Source of the DNA: Thermoplasma sp.
Lineage (GTDB): Archaea > Thermoplasmatota > Thermoplasmata > Thermoplasmatales > Thermoplasmataceae
Length of the DNA: 64,000 nt
Assembly: GCF_008709555.1 (NCBI RefSeq)
Contig: NZ_VYIJ01000004.1
Span: 32,022-96,021 of the forward strand
Direction of reading: 5' to 3'
Below are positions 25,100 to 33,747 of the stretch, in pieces (position 1 is the first letter of the stretch; the number at the start of each line of letters is the position of its first letter). The notes under the pieces were generated by a model. It did no database searches. It worked only from the letters and a program-made list of their open reading frames with translations, and was not told the DNA's origin. The position numbers and the translations under genes are program-made.

Positions 25100-26546
25100 C
25101 GATCATCACCCTGTTTCTCCCTGGAAGTGAGAGTCCTGCGAAGCTGTTCAAGGATAGGTGCGTTGTGTACCACATTATGGGAAGCATGGCGATCCAAAGA
25201 GCCAAGCTGAACCATACCTGATCTATGAGAGGCATGAACGGCCATATGTGCACCTCCATTACGGACGACATGTAGAATATCACAAGCGGGACGACGTTGA
25301 AAACAACAGTAACATATTCTAGGTATGTGTACCTAGTAATGGAAGGCATCAGGCTGTATCCTGAACCTATGAGTATACCGGCTGAGTATCCAGTGATCAT
25401 CATCAGTGCGTAGAATGCTGGTTTATAATAGGCCATGAAGGTGAGATCCGGAACGAACCATAAGTATGAAATTAGTATGCCCAATACAGACAATGCAGAG
25501 GCAACAACTTTATAGGATGAATTCAGCGTCAGGAAGCTGAACAGTATTGTGGCGAATATGAAGCCAGATAGAACCATGGCCATACCGCCCACAAAGAAGA
25601 ATATGATGTTTTTCTCCAGCCCCAACGAAACAAGAAATTCCAGGATCAATGGGAGTACCACCGATCCCGCCAGGATGGCCACTGCCTGCACAACCGATCT
25701 GTCCCTTGGCCGCACAAAGAACCTCTTTATCCGCCTTCCTGATCTGTAAAAGCGTGATACAAAAATATACGTCAGTATGAGAAGGGTGAGGCTCAGAAGC
25801 AGCACCGGTATAAGTATCACATCGATTATAAGCGCCGCCACCGCAGGCAGAAGTGAGATGAAGCTCTCACACTGACAGCTGAATGCGCTTGTTAGACCTG
25901 AAAGAGCCGAACCTATTGTATTGCCGTGCCTGGATGAATACGATATGATCTGGTAATAATTCTCTGAAACCAATGCTGCAACGGCAAAGAAAACGATCTC
26001 TATGAACGGACTTATCAGCACATTTATGTTCTCAGTAAGAACGAAGATACCATCGATATCAAGGCCCAGCGGCACCATTCCGAGCCCCCTGAACAGGCTG
26101 ACATCAGATTCTATTATCACTGGAGCCCTAGTAGGCAGAGATATCGATACCAGGCCACCAAGGTAGATCATGAATATTATCGTACCGACAAATGCCGGTA
26201 ATCTTATGAGGTAACCCTCTGTCTCACCGACAAGTTTCAACTCCGCCATCATGGCAAGAATAAGCGATATCAGGGCGAACCAGAACATTGGATACCTGTA
26301 AAAAGAAATGAGTATTATAATAAGGAAAAAAACATAGAATGTGTTACCATACATCGCTGCTGATTTTGAAAATCTGCCAACCGGCAGGGAACTTATGAGA
26401 AGTATTGCAGGAATTGAAAATACGAAGGCAAATAGAATCATAGAGTCGCTGGTTATGAATATATACCTGTTGTAAAAGATTCCAATAGTCAGAAAAAATA
26501 TAAAAAATGATATGAGTTGAAAGAGAAAAATGGTTTTGTTATGCAT
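25083..26546 (-). CDS. unknown polytopic membrane protein
   Basis: 487 residues with about fourteen hydrophobic segments; no family recognised. A loop near the middle reads SSRHGNTIGSALSGLTSAFSC-QCESF, with a CxC pair in or near a membrane boundary, which may bind a metal. A basic loop (RSGRRIKRFFVRPRDRS) should face the cytoplasm. It stands between the cupredoxin-like gene (2-base gap) and the NapH-like gene (17-base overlap), so the three are one operon and probably one complex. Confidence 0.75.
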   Translation of the reverse strand: MHNKTIFLFQLISFFIFFLTIGIFYNRYIFITSDSMILFAFVFSIPAILLISSLPVGRFSKSAAMYGNTFYVFFLIIILISFYRYPMFWFALISLILAMMAELKLVGETEGYLIRLPAFVGTIIFMIYLGGLVSISLPTRAPVIIESDVSLFRGLGMVPLGLDIDGIFVLTENINVLISPFIEIVFFAVAALVSENYYQIISYSSRHGNTIGSALSGLTSAFSCQCESFISLLPAVAALIIDVILIPVLLLSLTLLILTYIFVSRFYRSGRRIKRFFVRPRDRSVVQAVAILAGSVVLPLILEFLVSLGLEKNIIFFFVGGMAMVLSGFIFATILFSFLTLNSSYKVVASALSVLGILISYLWFVPDLTFMAYYKPAFYALMMITGYSAGILIGSGYSLMPSITRYTYLEYVTVVFNVVPLVIFYMSSVMEVHIWPFMPLIDQVWFSLALWIAMLPIMWYTTHLSLNSFAGLSLPGRNRVMIVEHAD

Positions 26547-26548
26547 GT

Positions 26549-27259
26549 TTAATCTACTACGACTGTTCCGGTCATCCAGCCAACAGTGGTCATTGCCCCG
26601 CTCCAGCCTCCGTTAACTTCGCTGAGGCCGCAGGGAACGTAACACTGCCATGTGTATGTGCCCGTATTATTCAGGTAAAGATATGCCAGTGTTGTTGATC
26701 CACCCCATGTGGGGATGTTCACCAGTATCTGCCCGCTGTTTATTATTGTGAACGTGTGCGTAATATTGTATCCTCCAGTCGAGTTTCCGAACCAGTTGAT
26801 CTGGCTGATCACCTCTGGCTTCTGAAGCGTGGTGGTTCCGTTTTTATAGGTCGAGAGCGCAGAGGTTGTATTGTACTGATATTCAACACCACCGACTGTT
26901 CCGATGACCTTGGTGAATATGGTGCTGTTCGATGTGCTTGTATTACCTATGTTCGGTGTCGGGCCGGAGTCATAGTCTATTATCGTAAGGACAATCTCCC
27001 TGTGCGCAGGTAATATTATATTGGCTGCTGATTCTAGGGTGTTGTTGGCTGCCAGTATGAAATATGAAGGCTGGTTGTGTTCGTAAGTAGAGTTGTAGAC
27101 GTATGGGTTCGATGGCGTTATGACAAGCGTCAGGTAGTAAGGTCCTGTAGATGGAGCAGATACAGGATGGCTGGTTGTGTATGAGTAGGCCACACCTATA
27201 CCAATACCGCCTATCACGACGACCGCTGTAACCAATGCATAGAATACTTTATCATCCAT
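26549..27259 (-). CDS. membrane-anchored cupredoxin-like protein
   Basis: 236 residues: an N-terminal uncleaved anchor (ALVTAVVVIGGIGIGVAYSYT), then an Asn/Thr/Ser-rich exterior beta domain. The end reads TGTYTWQCYVPCGLSEVNGGWSGAM-TTVGWMTGTVVVD, which has the position and Cys-x3-Cys spacing of the CuA loop in oxidase subunit II and nitrous-oxide reductase, with downstream Met residues but without the CuA His at the usual place. It could hold a copper centre of unusual ligation, or be a disulfide-bridged cupredoxin without copper. First gene of a three-gene operon with a ferredoxin-ended membrane protein. Confidence 0.75.
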   Translation of the reverse strand: MDDKVFYALVTAVVVIGGIGIGVAYSYTTSHPVSAPSTGPYYLTLVITPSNPYVYNSTYEHNQPSYFILAANNTLESAANIILPAHREIVLTIIDYDSGPTPNIGNTSTSNSTIFTKVIGTVGGVEYQYNTTSALSTYKNGTTTLQKPEVISQINWFGNSTGGYNITHTFTIINSGQILVNIPTWGGSTTLAYLYLNNTGTYTWQCYVPCGLSEVNGGWSGAMTTVGWMTGTVVVD

Positions 27260-27378
27260 CTGTTATCGCTATTAAAATGATGTTTCGCTATTTAACCGTG
27301 AAAGCTAACATTTTAGGTCATTGCACATCGACAATGGAGGTGAAAAAGATCTTATTCAGATAAGGAAATTATTGCTTC

Positions 27379-28278
27379 TTATCTCTTCACCCTGCTGTAA
27401 CCAACAACTCTCGGAAACCCGTTCTGATCCGCAAGGACAAGCGTGTCCTTCAGGACTGGCAGCTTGAGCCTTGTGGTGTATGCATCACCTTCAGGGCTGC
27501 ATTTCACAAAGTTCATGAGGTCTGATATGTACGGATCAGAAAGCGTATCCCTGTCCTTAAGCGATCTGTGAAATGTGATATTGTCTTCGACCTGATTTGT
27601 GTATTCGAATGGCTTCTCGGCTAAAAACATACCCCTGGAAAGCTCCTCAACCTCAACATTCTTCAACGCTATCCCTACCCTGGTACCGGCTTCTGCTTCT
27701 TCGAAATCAACGTCGTTTACCTGTATTGACCTTATCTGAACCTGCCTGTTGATCTCTGATAAATAGAGATCCTGGTGTTTTCTAATCTTTCCGGACAGTA
27801 CGAAGCCAAGAACCACCGTACCTACGCTCTTTACCTTGAAGTAGTGATCTATAACCACAAGCGTGTTCTGATCGTCCCTATCGATCTTAATGTTCTTTAT
27901 CCTATCCAGTATTTCCATGGGCCTTCCGGAGAAGAATTCTGGATCGATGTTCGTATCCTTGAGCAGCCTTCTGATCGTGCCCTGCTTATCCTCGCTGGCA
28001 ACTATTATACCCCTCTTTTTTCCGAACAGGTCAAGGGCAATTATCGTCTCAGCGAAATATTTGTCGAGATTCTCACCGTTTATTATGAAAATATCCGTCG
28101 GATATATGGAATCCGTGAGCGATGATATCTTGTCTGGATACTTGATCGGTTCTATAAACGTCATCACGCCGTCATCATCTTTCCTGTTGTATAGACGTAT
28201 GTCGCTCTCTGTGCCCTTCTTCGAAATTTCGCGGAGTATGTCCTCAACGCCATAGGCAAAGACATTGAAATGGTACAT
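27379..28278 (-). CDS. EF-Tu/SelB-like protein lacking the GTPase P-loop
   Basis: 299 residues. The C-terminal half matches domain II of EF-Tu/SelB-type factors: VVIDHYFKVKSVGTVVLGFVLSGKI, VQIRSIQVNDVDFEEAEAGTRVGIALKNV. The N-terminal part keeps the outline of a G domain (PTDIFIINGE, ETIIALDLFGKKRGIIVAS) but has no GHVDHGKT P-loop, no DxxG and no NKxD. It should not bind GTP in the usual way. Members of this group are known from archaea as degenerate elongation-factor paralogues; the role is unsettled. The gene runs divergently from an unknown 152-residue protein. Confidence 0.8.
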   Translation of the reverse strand: MYHFNVFAYGVEDILREISKKGTESDIRLYNRKDDDGVMTFIEPIKYPDKISSLTDSIYPTDIFIINGENLDKYFAETIIALDLFGKKRGIIVASEDKQGTIRRLLKDTNIDPEFFSGRPMEILDRIKNIKIDRDDQNTLVVIDHYFKVKSVGTVVLGFVLSGKIRKHQDLYLSEINRQVQIRSIQVNDVDFEEAEAGTRVGIALKNVEVEELSRGMFLAEKPFEYTNQVEDNITFHRSLKDRDTLSDPYISDLMNFVKCSPEGDAYTTRLKLPVLKDTLVLADQNGFPRVVGYSRVKR

Positions 28279-28373
28279 ACGACCCTCATGCCATATGTTT
28301 AGATTAAAATATCCTTTTTATTGCGGAAGCTAAGAAACATTTTAATCGTGATTTGGGATCAAATCCGGATCCC

Positions 28374-28832
28374 ATGGATGTTAAGAGGTACTGCCCTGTT
28401 ATAGATTCCGATCTGCCAGCCGATCATGTCTATTTCAAATTCAGAAGTGATATAGAAGCGGCCGAGGCATACCTGGGTCTGGCCATAGCGGAAGGAATCA
28501 AGGTAAATGAGACCAGGGAAATACTGGATATGATAGACACAATATACAATTCGCTGTCCGATCCTGAATCAAGACTAAACGATTTTCAGGAGAAAAGGCT
28601 GAATTTCACAGAGGAAGACTGGTACGATATGAAGGAGAAAGCAAACAACGGAAACCGATGGTCAATGTACATGTTCTTGGCCAGGAGTTCCATCGATAGC
28701 GCTGTTTACTGGCTGTACAGTCTCAAAGAAACCGAGGAATTCAGAGAAATCGTGAATGACGAAACCATTTTAAAGTTAATGAAGACGGGCTTTGTGATAT
28801 TGAGGGAGTCGCTTGGAGATATAAGGCTATGA
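28374..28832 (+). CDS. uncharacterised soluble protein (152 aa)
   Basis: I do not recognise the family. The product is acidic and almost wholly alpha-helical in appearance, with no membrane segment or metal-ligand pattern (one Cys in RYCPVID). The ATG at 28374 is preferred because a TTTTAATC element lies about 28 bases before it; a TTG start 21 bases upstream is also open. The gene ends against the IS605-type remnant. Confidence 0.7.
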   Translation: MDVKRYCPVIDSDLPADHVYFKFRSDIEAAEAYLGLAIAEGIKVNETREILDMIDTIYNSLSDPESRLNDFQEKRLNFTEEDWYDMKEKANNGNRWSMYMFLARSSIDSAVYWLYSLKETEEFREIVNDETILKLMKTGFVILRESLGDIRL

Positions 28833-28922
28833 CCTCTCGAACCGAGGTTTTGATTTGTAAAGAGGAAAGGTGAACTACCTCTCCCTTGCGGATGGGGCTT
28901 CCACCCACTTAACCACGTCTGA

Positions 28923-29200
28923 GTGAGCTACTCCTCAGCTGAAGCATCGGAGCTTCCTTTCAACGAAGAGACATCTGCCTGTACGGATATATTCCATGCA
29001 AGCCCGAAGTTGCGATCTCCACAGGCGTGAATTCGGACCGCACCGGCCCTACTCAGCCATTTCGTTTATACTGCGTGGTTATCGCAGTACATGCATTTAT
29101 ACCAGACTTCTTTATTATTTTTCCATTGGGGGAAGTCCGTGTATCTCCTCCCTGAAGGTCTGAGTCTTACTGCTTCCCTCAAACTCCTAACTTTTCTTTA
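28923..29200 (-). mobile_element. remnant of IS605-type element with tnpB fragment (copy B)
   Basis: The minus strand from about 29200 reads a frame RPSGRRYTDFPQWKNNKEVW, then YKCMYCDNHAV, a stop at about 29056, and then in the same frame RIHACGDRNFGLAWNISVQ and a serine-rich end closing at 28928. CxxC and HACGDR fit the C-terminal zinc-finger end of TnpB proteins of IS605/IS1341 elements. Near the stop a GAAGC-ATCGGA-GCTTC hairpin and TACTCCTCAGCTG mark the element end, shared with the copy at 15830. No tnpA and no complete tnpB remain. The stretch 28833-28922 before it holds nothing I can identify. Confidence 0.6.
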
Positions 29201-29213
29201 AAATTAATTGATA

Positions 29214-30065
29214 TCAGGTAGTGTGCGTGACAGATATACCGCGCAGGAAATCAAGGTATGAAAGCGGTTCCTTCACATACCTGTCCAGTATGTTTGTTTC
29301 CCTGTAGTAGTCCTGAAACAGAAGATGGGACTCATATTCGGTGAATAGACCGGTGTCCATAACCGCAGATATAGCCTTTTCCAGTTTCGTTTCTCCTATC
29401 TCCTTCTTTCCATTCATCTTTCGTATGTAGTTCACTATCTTTATCAGGGGCAGGTTGTCGTTGCTGCATATATCGTAAACCCCCTCCCTCTTGAGTATCG
29501 AATTCACAACGGTAACGACATCATCCACATAAACGGGCGCCAGATTCCCTTCCGGAGATAGATGCCCTATCTTCTCTGACAGTTTTCTGAACCTGTCCGT
29601 GAAGTGATCACCTTCGCCAAATAGGAAAGACAGTCTCACAACCAGGCCGCTCTTCAGGACACGCGTATTGTCCTCCACTAGCCTCTTTGTTCTGAAAAAC
29701 TCCAACGGATATGATGGCTGGTTTATTATAGAGAAAGACACAACCTTCTGATCGGTGTTGTTGGCCTTCACGGCGTTTACAACGTTTTTTATACCAGCAA
29801 GCAGGATCTCGCGGTTTCTCTTCTCATCAGCATTCCAGTCTTCAACCGCAAATATGGCCACATCTGCGTCTTTCATAGCCTCTGCGACCTTGGAGTAGTC
29901 AGTAACATCGCCTGATATCCACCTGGCATCCTTTCTCGTGATCGTGTTTCCCCTGTCAAGTGAAAAGTATGCCATCTCATCTGCATCCAGTCTGTTGACC
30001 AGATGGCTTCCCAGGAAGCCCGAACCACCGAATACTATAACCTTCACATGCTTGTATTTTTTCAA
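29214..30065 (-). CDS. extended SDR NAD(P)-binding protein
   Basis: 283-residue Rossmann-fold protein. The N-terminal KVIVFGGSGFLGSHLVNRL is the GxxGxxG nucleotide-binding motif, followed by ARWISGDVTDYSKVAEAMKDADV typical of atypical extended SDRs such as the NDUFA9/epimerase group. The YxxxK catalytic pair is not clear (FFRTKRLVED appears in its place), so it may be a binding or assembly protein and not an epimerase. Alone on its strand; the IS605-type remnant lies at its 3' end. Confidence 0.78.
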   Translation of the reverse strand: MKKYKHVKVIVFGGSGFLGSHLVNRLDADEMAYFSLDRGNTITRKDARWISGDVTDYSKVAEAMKDADVAIFAVEDWNADEKRNREILLAGIKNVVNAVKANNTDQKVVSFSIINQPSYPLEFFRTKRLVEDNTRVLKSGLVVRLSFLFGEGDHFTDRFRKLSEKIGHLSPEGNLAPVYVDDVVTVVNSILKREGVYDICSNDNLPLIKIVNYIRKMNGKKEIGETKLEKAISAVMDTGLFTEYESHLLFQDYYRETNILDRYVKEPLSYLDFLRGISVTHTT

Positions 30066-30252
30066 CCTATTAAAAATTGACGTAGCTGTTTAGAAATATT
30101 GGTCTTGCGGCATACAGCGATCGAACGCCTCATCTCTCACCATGCTTATTGACCGCATGCCATTGGACTCTGCTATTTCCTCCTGCAAAATATATCATGC
30201 AGGGCTGGCCTGCAGCATCGTTTTCAGCAGTTTGAACTACAAAACGAATAAC

Positions 30253-30262
30253 GTTATATATA
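30253..30262 (+). promoter_or_regulatory. TATA box of the lsm-rpl37e-purF operon
   Basis: GTTATATATA centred about 31 bases before the ATG of the Sm-like gene. It supports the ATG at 30289 and not the open frame that begins at 30142. The 200 bases upstream contain one GC-rich hairpin (TGCAGG-gctgg-CCTGCA at 30198-30214) of unknown role. Confidence 0.6.
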
Positions 30263-30288
30263 AACTAACAATTCAATGCCGAACTGCA

Positions 30289-30540
30289 ATGCCTAAGACA
30301 CCAGCTAATGTTAAACCGATGGATGTACTGAAATCAGCGCTATCCAGAAACGTACTGATAGATGTTAAGGGAAACAGAGAATACTCCGGTACACTTGAGG
30401 GCTACGATGTGTACATGAACATCGTGCTGCAAAACGCAAGCGAGATAATCAATGGAGAGAACAAGGGTGTATACGACCGTGTTCTGGTGAGGGGCGATAA
30501 CGTAATATTCGTCTCTCCATCAAAGGGTGATGGTTCATGA
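30289..30540 (+). CDS. archaeal Sm-like (Lsm) RNA-binding protein
   Basis: 83 residues with both Sm motifs: Sm1 in [29 protein letters not shown] and Sm2 in [16 protein letters not shown]. Such proteins form heptameric rings that bind U-rich RNA. The upstream open frame is longer but only the part from 30289 is Sm-like, and a TATA box precedes it. The stop codon overlaps the start of rpl37e (ATGA), the conserved archaeal pairing of lsm with L37e. Confidence 0.95.
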   Translation: MPKTPANVKPMDVLKSALSRNVLIDVKGNREYSGTLEGYDVYMNIVLQNASEIINGENKGVYDRVLVRGDNVIFVSPSKGDGS

Positions 30541-30701
30541 GCAATGGAACAGCCGTAATGGGTAAGATAAATAACAAGAAGACGCACATAAGATGCAGAA
30601 GGTGTGGTCATCACACATATAATGTAAGGACGAAGAGGTGCTCTCACTGTGGATTCCCTGCCCCAAGGATCAGATCCTATAAATGGGCAAAAGCCAAGTG
30701 A
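30537..30701 (+). CDS. rpl37e: ribosomal protein L37e
   Basis: A 54-residue basic zinc-finger protein of the large subunit. Ligands are Cys 20 and 23 ([10 protein letters not shown]) and Cys 35 and 38 ([17 protein letters not shown]), the exact L37e pattern. The start overlaps the stop of the Sm-like gene by 4 bases and the reading frame of purF opens inside its 3' part. Small enough to be overlooked by length filters. Confidence 0.96.
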   Translation: MSNGTAVMGKINNKKTHIRCRRCGHHTYNVRTKRCSHCGFPAPRIRSYKWAKAK

Positions 30702-32073
30702 AGACTGTGCAGTTGTGGGTTTCAGAGGCAGGATCGATGCCTATGATCCCATAATAACTGCACTCCGAACGCTGCAGCATAGGGGGCAGGAATCTGCCGG
30801 TATGGCCGTTTTTGACGGCAGGAAGACCATACTGAAGAAGGGCCGCGGCCTTGTGACAGATGTTTTCAATCCCTCCACAGACAATATGAAGGGTAAGATA
30901 GGCGTTGGCCACACGAGGTATTCAACAGCAGGTTCCAAGGATGTGATCGATGCCGGCCCGTTTGTTATAAACTCTCAGATCGGATTCATCTCCGTCTCTC
31001 ATAATGGCGAGATCGTCAATGCAGATGAACTCAAGGAGGAGATGAAGAGAGAGGGTGTGAATTTCCAAAGTGATTCGGATACAGAGGTGCTGCTGGCTGA
31101 ACTTTCCAGAAACATCTCCAAGTACGGACTCAAGAAGGGCTTTGAGGTGTCCATGAACACGCTCAAGGGGGCCTATGCCTGTGCTGTTGGAATAAATGAT
31201 AGACTATTCGCTATGAGGGATCCAAACGGGATAAGGCCACTGGTTATTGGAAAGAACGCCGATGGGTACATAATTGCCAGTGAGAGCTGCGCCATAGATG
31301 CTCTTGAAGGCACCGTGATAAGAAATGTCGAACCCGGGGAGGTTGTCGAGCTGACCGACGACGGCCCGAAGACCATAGCAATCCACAGTGGAGAGAAAAC
31401 TGCCCACTGCATGTTCGAATACGTTTACTTCTCAAGGCCAGACAGCACCATCGACGGCATAAACGTCTATATGGCCAGGGTCAGGATGGGTATGATATTG
31501 GCCAGAGAGAGCCCGGTTGAAGCGGATCTTGTCATACCAGTCCCGGATTCAGGGAGATCGCAGGCGATAGGATACTCAATGCAGTCCGGCATACCGTACA
31601 CTGAAGGATTGATGAAGAACAGGTACTCGGAACGCACATTCATAATGCCAACGCAGAACGACAGGAAGGCGGCCATCAGGCTGAAGCTCAATCCGGTCAG
31701 GGAGGTCATAGCCGGAAAGAGGGTGGTCCTGGTTGACGACAGCATTGTCAGGGGAAACACGATGCGCTTCATCGTCAGCATGATGAGAAAGTATGGTGCG
31801 AAGGAGGTACATGTGCGCATTGGGTCACCCCACATAATAGCGCCATGCTACTTTGGCGTTGACATGAAAACGAAGGATCAGTTCATAGCCAGGGGAAGGA
31901 CGGACGCGGAGATAAACAGTGAGATAGGAGCAGATTCGCTTGCCTTTCTCTCCATAGATGGCCTTAAGGAGGCCATAGGCCTTGACGAGAACAGCCTTTG
32001 TCTTGGATGCCTGACCGGAACATACCCGATAGACATTTCAAGAAAGCTTGCAGAAAAGATAACGCAGTACTGA
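30649..32073 (+). CDS. purF: amidophosphoribosyltransferase
   Basis: First committed step of purine synthesis: PRPP plus glutamine to phosphoribosylamine. The N-terminal nucleophile is Cys 20 in EDCAVVGF, and the PRPP loop is [16 protein letters not shown]. Cysteines in [17 protein letters not shown] and [11 protein letters not shown] are placed as the 4Fe-4S ligands of the Bacillus-type enzyme. The only start candidates upstream of the catalytic Cys are non-ATG (GTG at 30649 used here, CTG at 30658), placing the start 53 bases inside rpl37e and implying a 19-residue propeptide removed to free the Cys. Confidence 0.94.
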   Translation: MDSLPQGSDPINGQKPSEDCAVVGFRGRIDAYDPIITALRTLQHRGQESAGMAVFDGRKTILKKGRGLVTDVFNPSTDNMKGKIGVGHTRYSTAGSKDVIDAGPFVINSQIGFISVSHNGEIVNADELKEEMKREGVNFQSDSDTEVLLAELSRNISKYGLKKGFEVSMNTLKGAYACAVGINDRLFAMRDPNGIRPLVIGKNADGYIIASESCAIDALEGTVIRNVEPGEVVELTDDGPKTIAIHSGEKTAHCMFEYVYFSRPDSTIDGINVYMARVRMGMILARESPVEADLVIPVPDSGRSQAIGYSMQSGIPYTEGLMKNRYSERTFIMPTQNDRKAAIRLKLNPVREVIAGKRVVLVDDSIVRGNTMRFIVSMMRKYGAKEVHVRIGSPHIIAPCYFGVDMKTKDQFIARGRTDAEINSEIGADSLAFLSIDGLKEAIGLDENSLCLGCLTGTYPIDISRKLAEKITQY

Positions 32074-32853
32074 TCACTTTTTTGCTTTTTTTATCTCGTC
32101 CTCTATTCTCTCGCGCATGGTTCTGGAATCGATCCTGGTTCCAAGGAGATCCGATCTTGCTGTTATGGCAACCTTATTGGCGATCATCCTAGCTATCCTG
32201 CCCCTCGATTTCGGATTTATTGCAGATAGGCCCGGGAATTTGAATATCACACCATACTTTGGATTCTTCTTTCCCTGTCCGAGAGACTGGAAAAGGGCCT
32301 TCTCAGCACCCAGCATCTGAATGGAACTAGCCGGCATGAAGGCCAACCTCTTCAGGCCCCTTGATCGCTCTAGGAGATCCATAGCGAGCTTGGGCCCAAC
32401 AAGATCAACTGTGTTTGGCATTATCTCCTTGATCCTCGCACGTATGCGATCATCGATCTGAGATCTGAACTCGCACAGCTCGTTACCTTTTCTGAATATT
32501 TCGGATATCTCTTCAACAGTAGAACCGTTCCTGAAGAACTGGCATGGATCTCCGGATGTATTTATTCTGTATGGGATGGAGAACGGAATGCACCTCTCGT
32601 AATACTTATTTATGATCTCGTCTAGGGCGTTCCTTACCGCCGCTACCTTTATCAGTGCCTGATCCGGCGTGAACTCTTCCCTTATTCTTTCCTTTCCATA
32701 CTCTATAAGGAGCTTTCTCAGGTCTGGTATCTCTCCCGGACCGTCCAGATCCGGTATTCTTCCCTCTCTCAGATCCTTGAAGATCTTTATGTAGTCCTGA
32801 TCCAGATTTTTGAACAGCCTCTTTCCCGATCCGTACCACATTATCCTTTCCAT
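32074..32853 (-). CDS. nop5: Nop5/Nop56-58 family C/D RNP protein (short form)
   Basis: Core protein of C/D-box guide RNPs that methylate rRNA with fibrillarin. The Nop domain is clear: VDLVGPKLAMDLLERSRGLK, MPASSIQMLGAEKALF, KYGVIFKFPGL, and a basic end. At 259 residues it is shorter than most archaeal Nop5 proteins (about 370-420), lacking most of the N-terminal domain. Fibrillarin, usually adjacent, is not here. Its first 82 codons are overlapped in another frame by the end of the cbf5 frame. Last gene of the ribosomal superoperon. Confidence 0.9.
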   Translation of the reverse strand: MERIMWYGSGKRLFKNLDQDYIKIFKDLREGRIPDLDGPGEIPDLRKLLIEYGKERIREEFTPDQALIKVAAVRNALDEIINKYYERCIPFSIPYRINTSGDPCQFFRNGSTVEEISEIFRKGNELCEFRSQIDDRIRARIKEIMPNTVDLVGPKLAMDLLERSRGLKRLAFMPASSIQMLGAEKALFQSLGQGKKNPKYGVIFKFPGLSAINPKSRGRIARMIANKVAITARSDLLGTRIDSRTMRERIEDEIKKAKK

Positions 32854-33712
32854 CCTCGGCCTCCAGGAATATATGATCGAAATCCACTACCTTCATAAAG
32901 ATGTTATCGGAGCTGCACATTGCTATGCCCGTACCCACAAGGTCATTGTCCTCCGATATGACAGCTACCCTGTCGCCCTTTCTGAACTTGCCATCGATTA
33001 TCTTTATTCCACCAGCATACAGATCCGAACCATGTGCTATATTTCTGAGTGCGCTCCTCTTAACCACTATCTTCGGATGATCCCTGAAGGCATAGGTCAT
33101 ATCGAGTATGTGATCCCTGATCATTGCGTCTTCGCCCTTTCTGGCAAGTTCAACCATGGCCGCCAGATCCTGCAGCGTTATACATTTATCCTCTGTGAAT
33201 GGCCCAGTCGACGTCCTGCGCAGGTCAACCATCTGGCCGCCCTTGCCTGAGACATAGCCTATATCGGTGCACAGCGTTCTGATGTAAGTCCCAGATTCGC
33301 ATTTCACGTGGAATAGGACTAGCCTGTCCCTCTTCTCCAGCAGATCGAGCGAGTATATCGTCTTGACTCTCAGGCTCCTTGAAACGGCGCTTCTCACCGG
33401 TGGGAGCTGATATATCTTCCCGGTGAATTTCCCGAAATAGTATCTGACTTCTTCCTCGGTTATGTCATCGTAGAAGCGCATTACTCCAACGTATTCCTTT
33501 GGGCTCTCATGCACCACATCCACAAGGCGCACGGCCTTGCCTATGGCCATGGTGAGAACCCCTGTGACATTCGGGTCCAGAGTACCTATGTGGGCCACCT
33601 TCTCCGTACCAAGTATCTCTCGCACCCAATGATCCACCTGATGGCTCGTGGGGCCCTGTGGTTTGTCTATAACGATAAAACCGTTCATACTGGAGAAGTC
33701 CAATGGTATCAC
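32606..33712 (-). CDS. cbf5: Cbf5/TruB tRNA and rRNA pseudouridine synthase
   Basis: Archaeal Cbf5, catalytic subunit of H/ACA RNPs and tRNA psi55 synthase. The N-terminus has FIVIDKPQGPTSHQV, the catalytic Asp is in HIGTLDPNVTGVL, and the PUA domain covers about residues 215-285 (IVVKRSALRNIAHGSDLYAGG...FDHIFLEAEDG). From residue 287 to the stop at 32606 the frame runs for 82 codons over the start of nop5 and encodes a Gly/Lys/Arg-rich tail. Whether this tail is used is open; if not, the functional part ends near 32850. A second ATG at 33688 is a possible start. Confidence 0.92.
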   Translation of the reverse strand: MIPLDFSSMNGFIVIDKPQGPTSHQVDHWVREILGTEKVAHIGTLDPNVTGVLTMAIGKAVRLVDVVHESPKEYVGVMRFYDDITEEEVRYYFGKFTGKIYQLPPVRSAVSRSLRVKTIYSLDLLEKRDRLVLFHVKCESGTYIRTLCTDIGYVSGKGGQMVDLRRTSTGPFTEDKCITLQDLAAMVELARKGEDAMIRDHILDMTYAFRDHPKIVVKRSALRNIAHGSDLYAGGIKIIDGKFRKGDRVAVISEDNDLVGTGIAMCSSDNIFMKVVDFDHIFLEAEDGKDNVVRIGKEAVQKSGSGLHKDLQGSERGKNTGSGRSGRDTRPEKAPYRVWKGKNKGRVHAGSGTDKGSGGKERPRRDHK

Positions 33713-33747
33713 CCGAGTATCCCATAACCATATTTAAAATCAGACGA

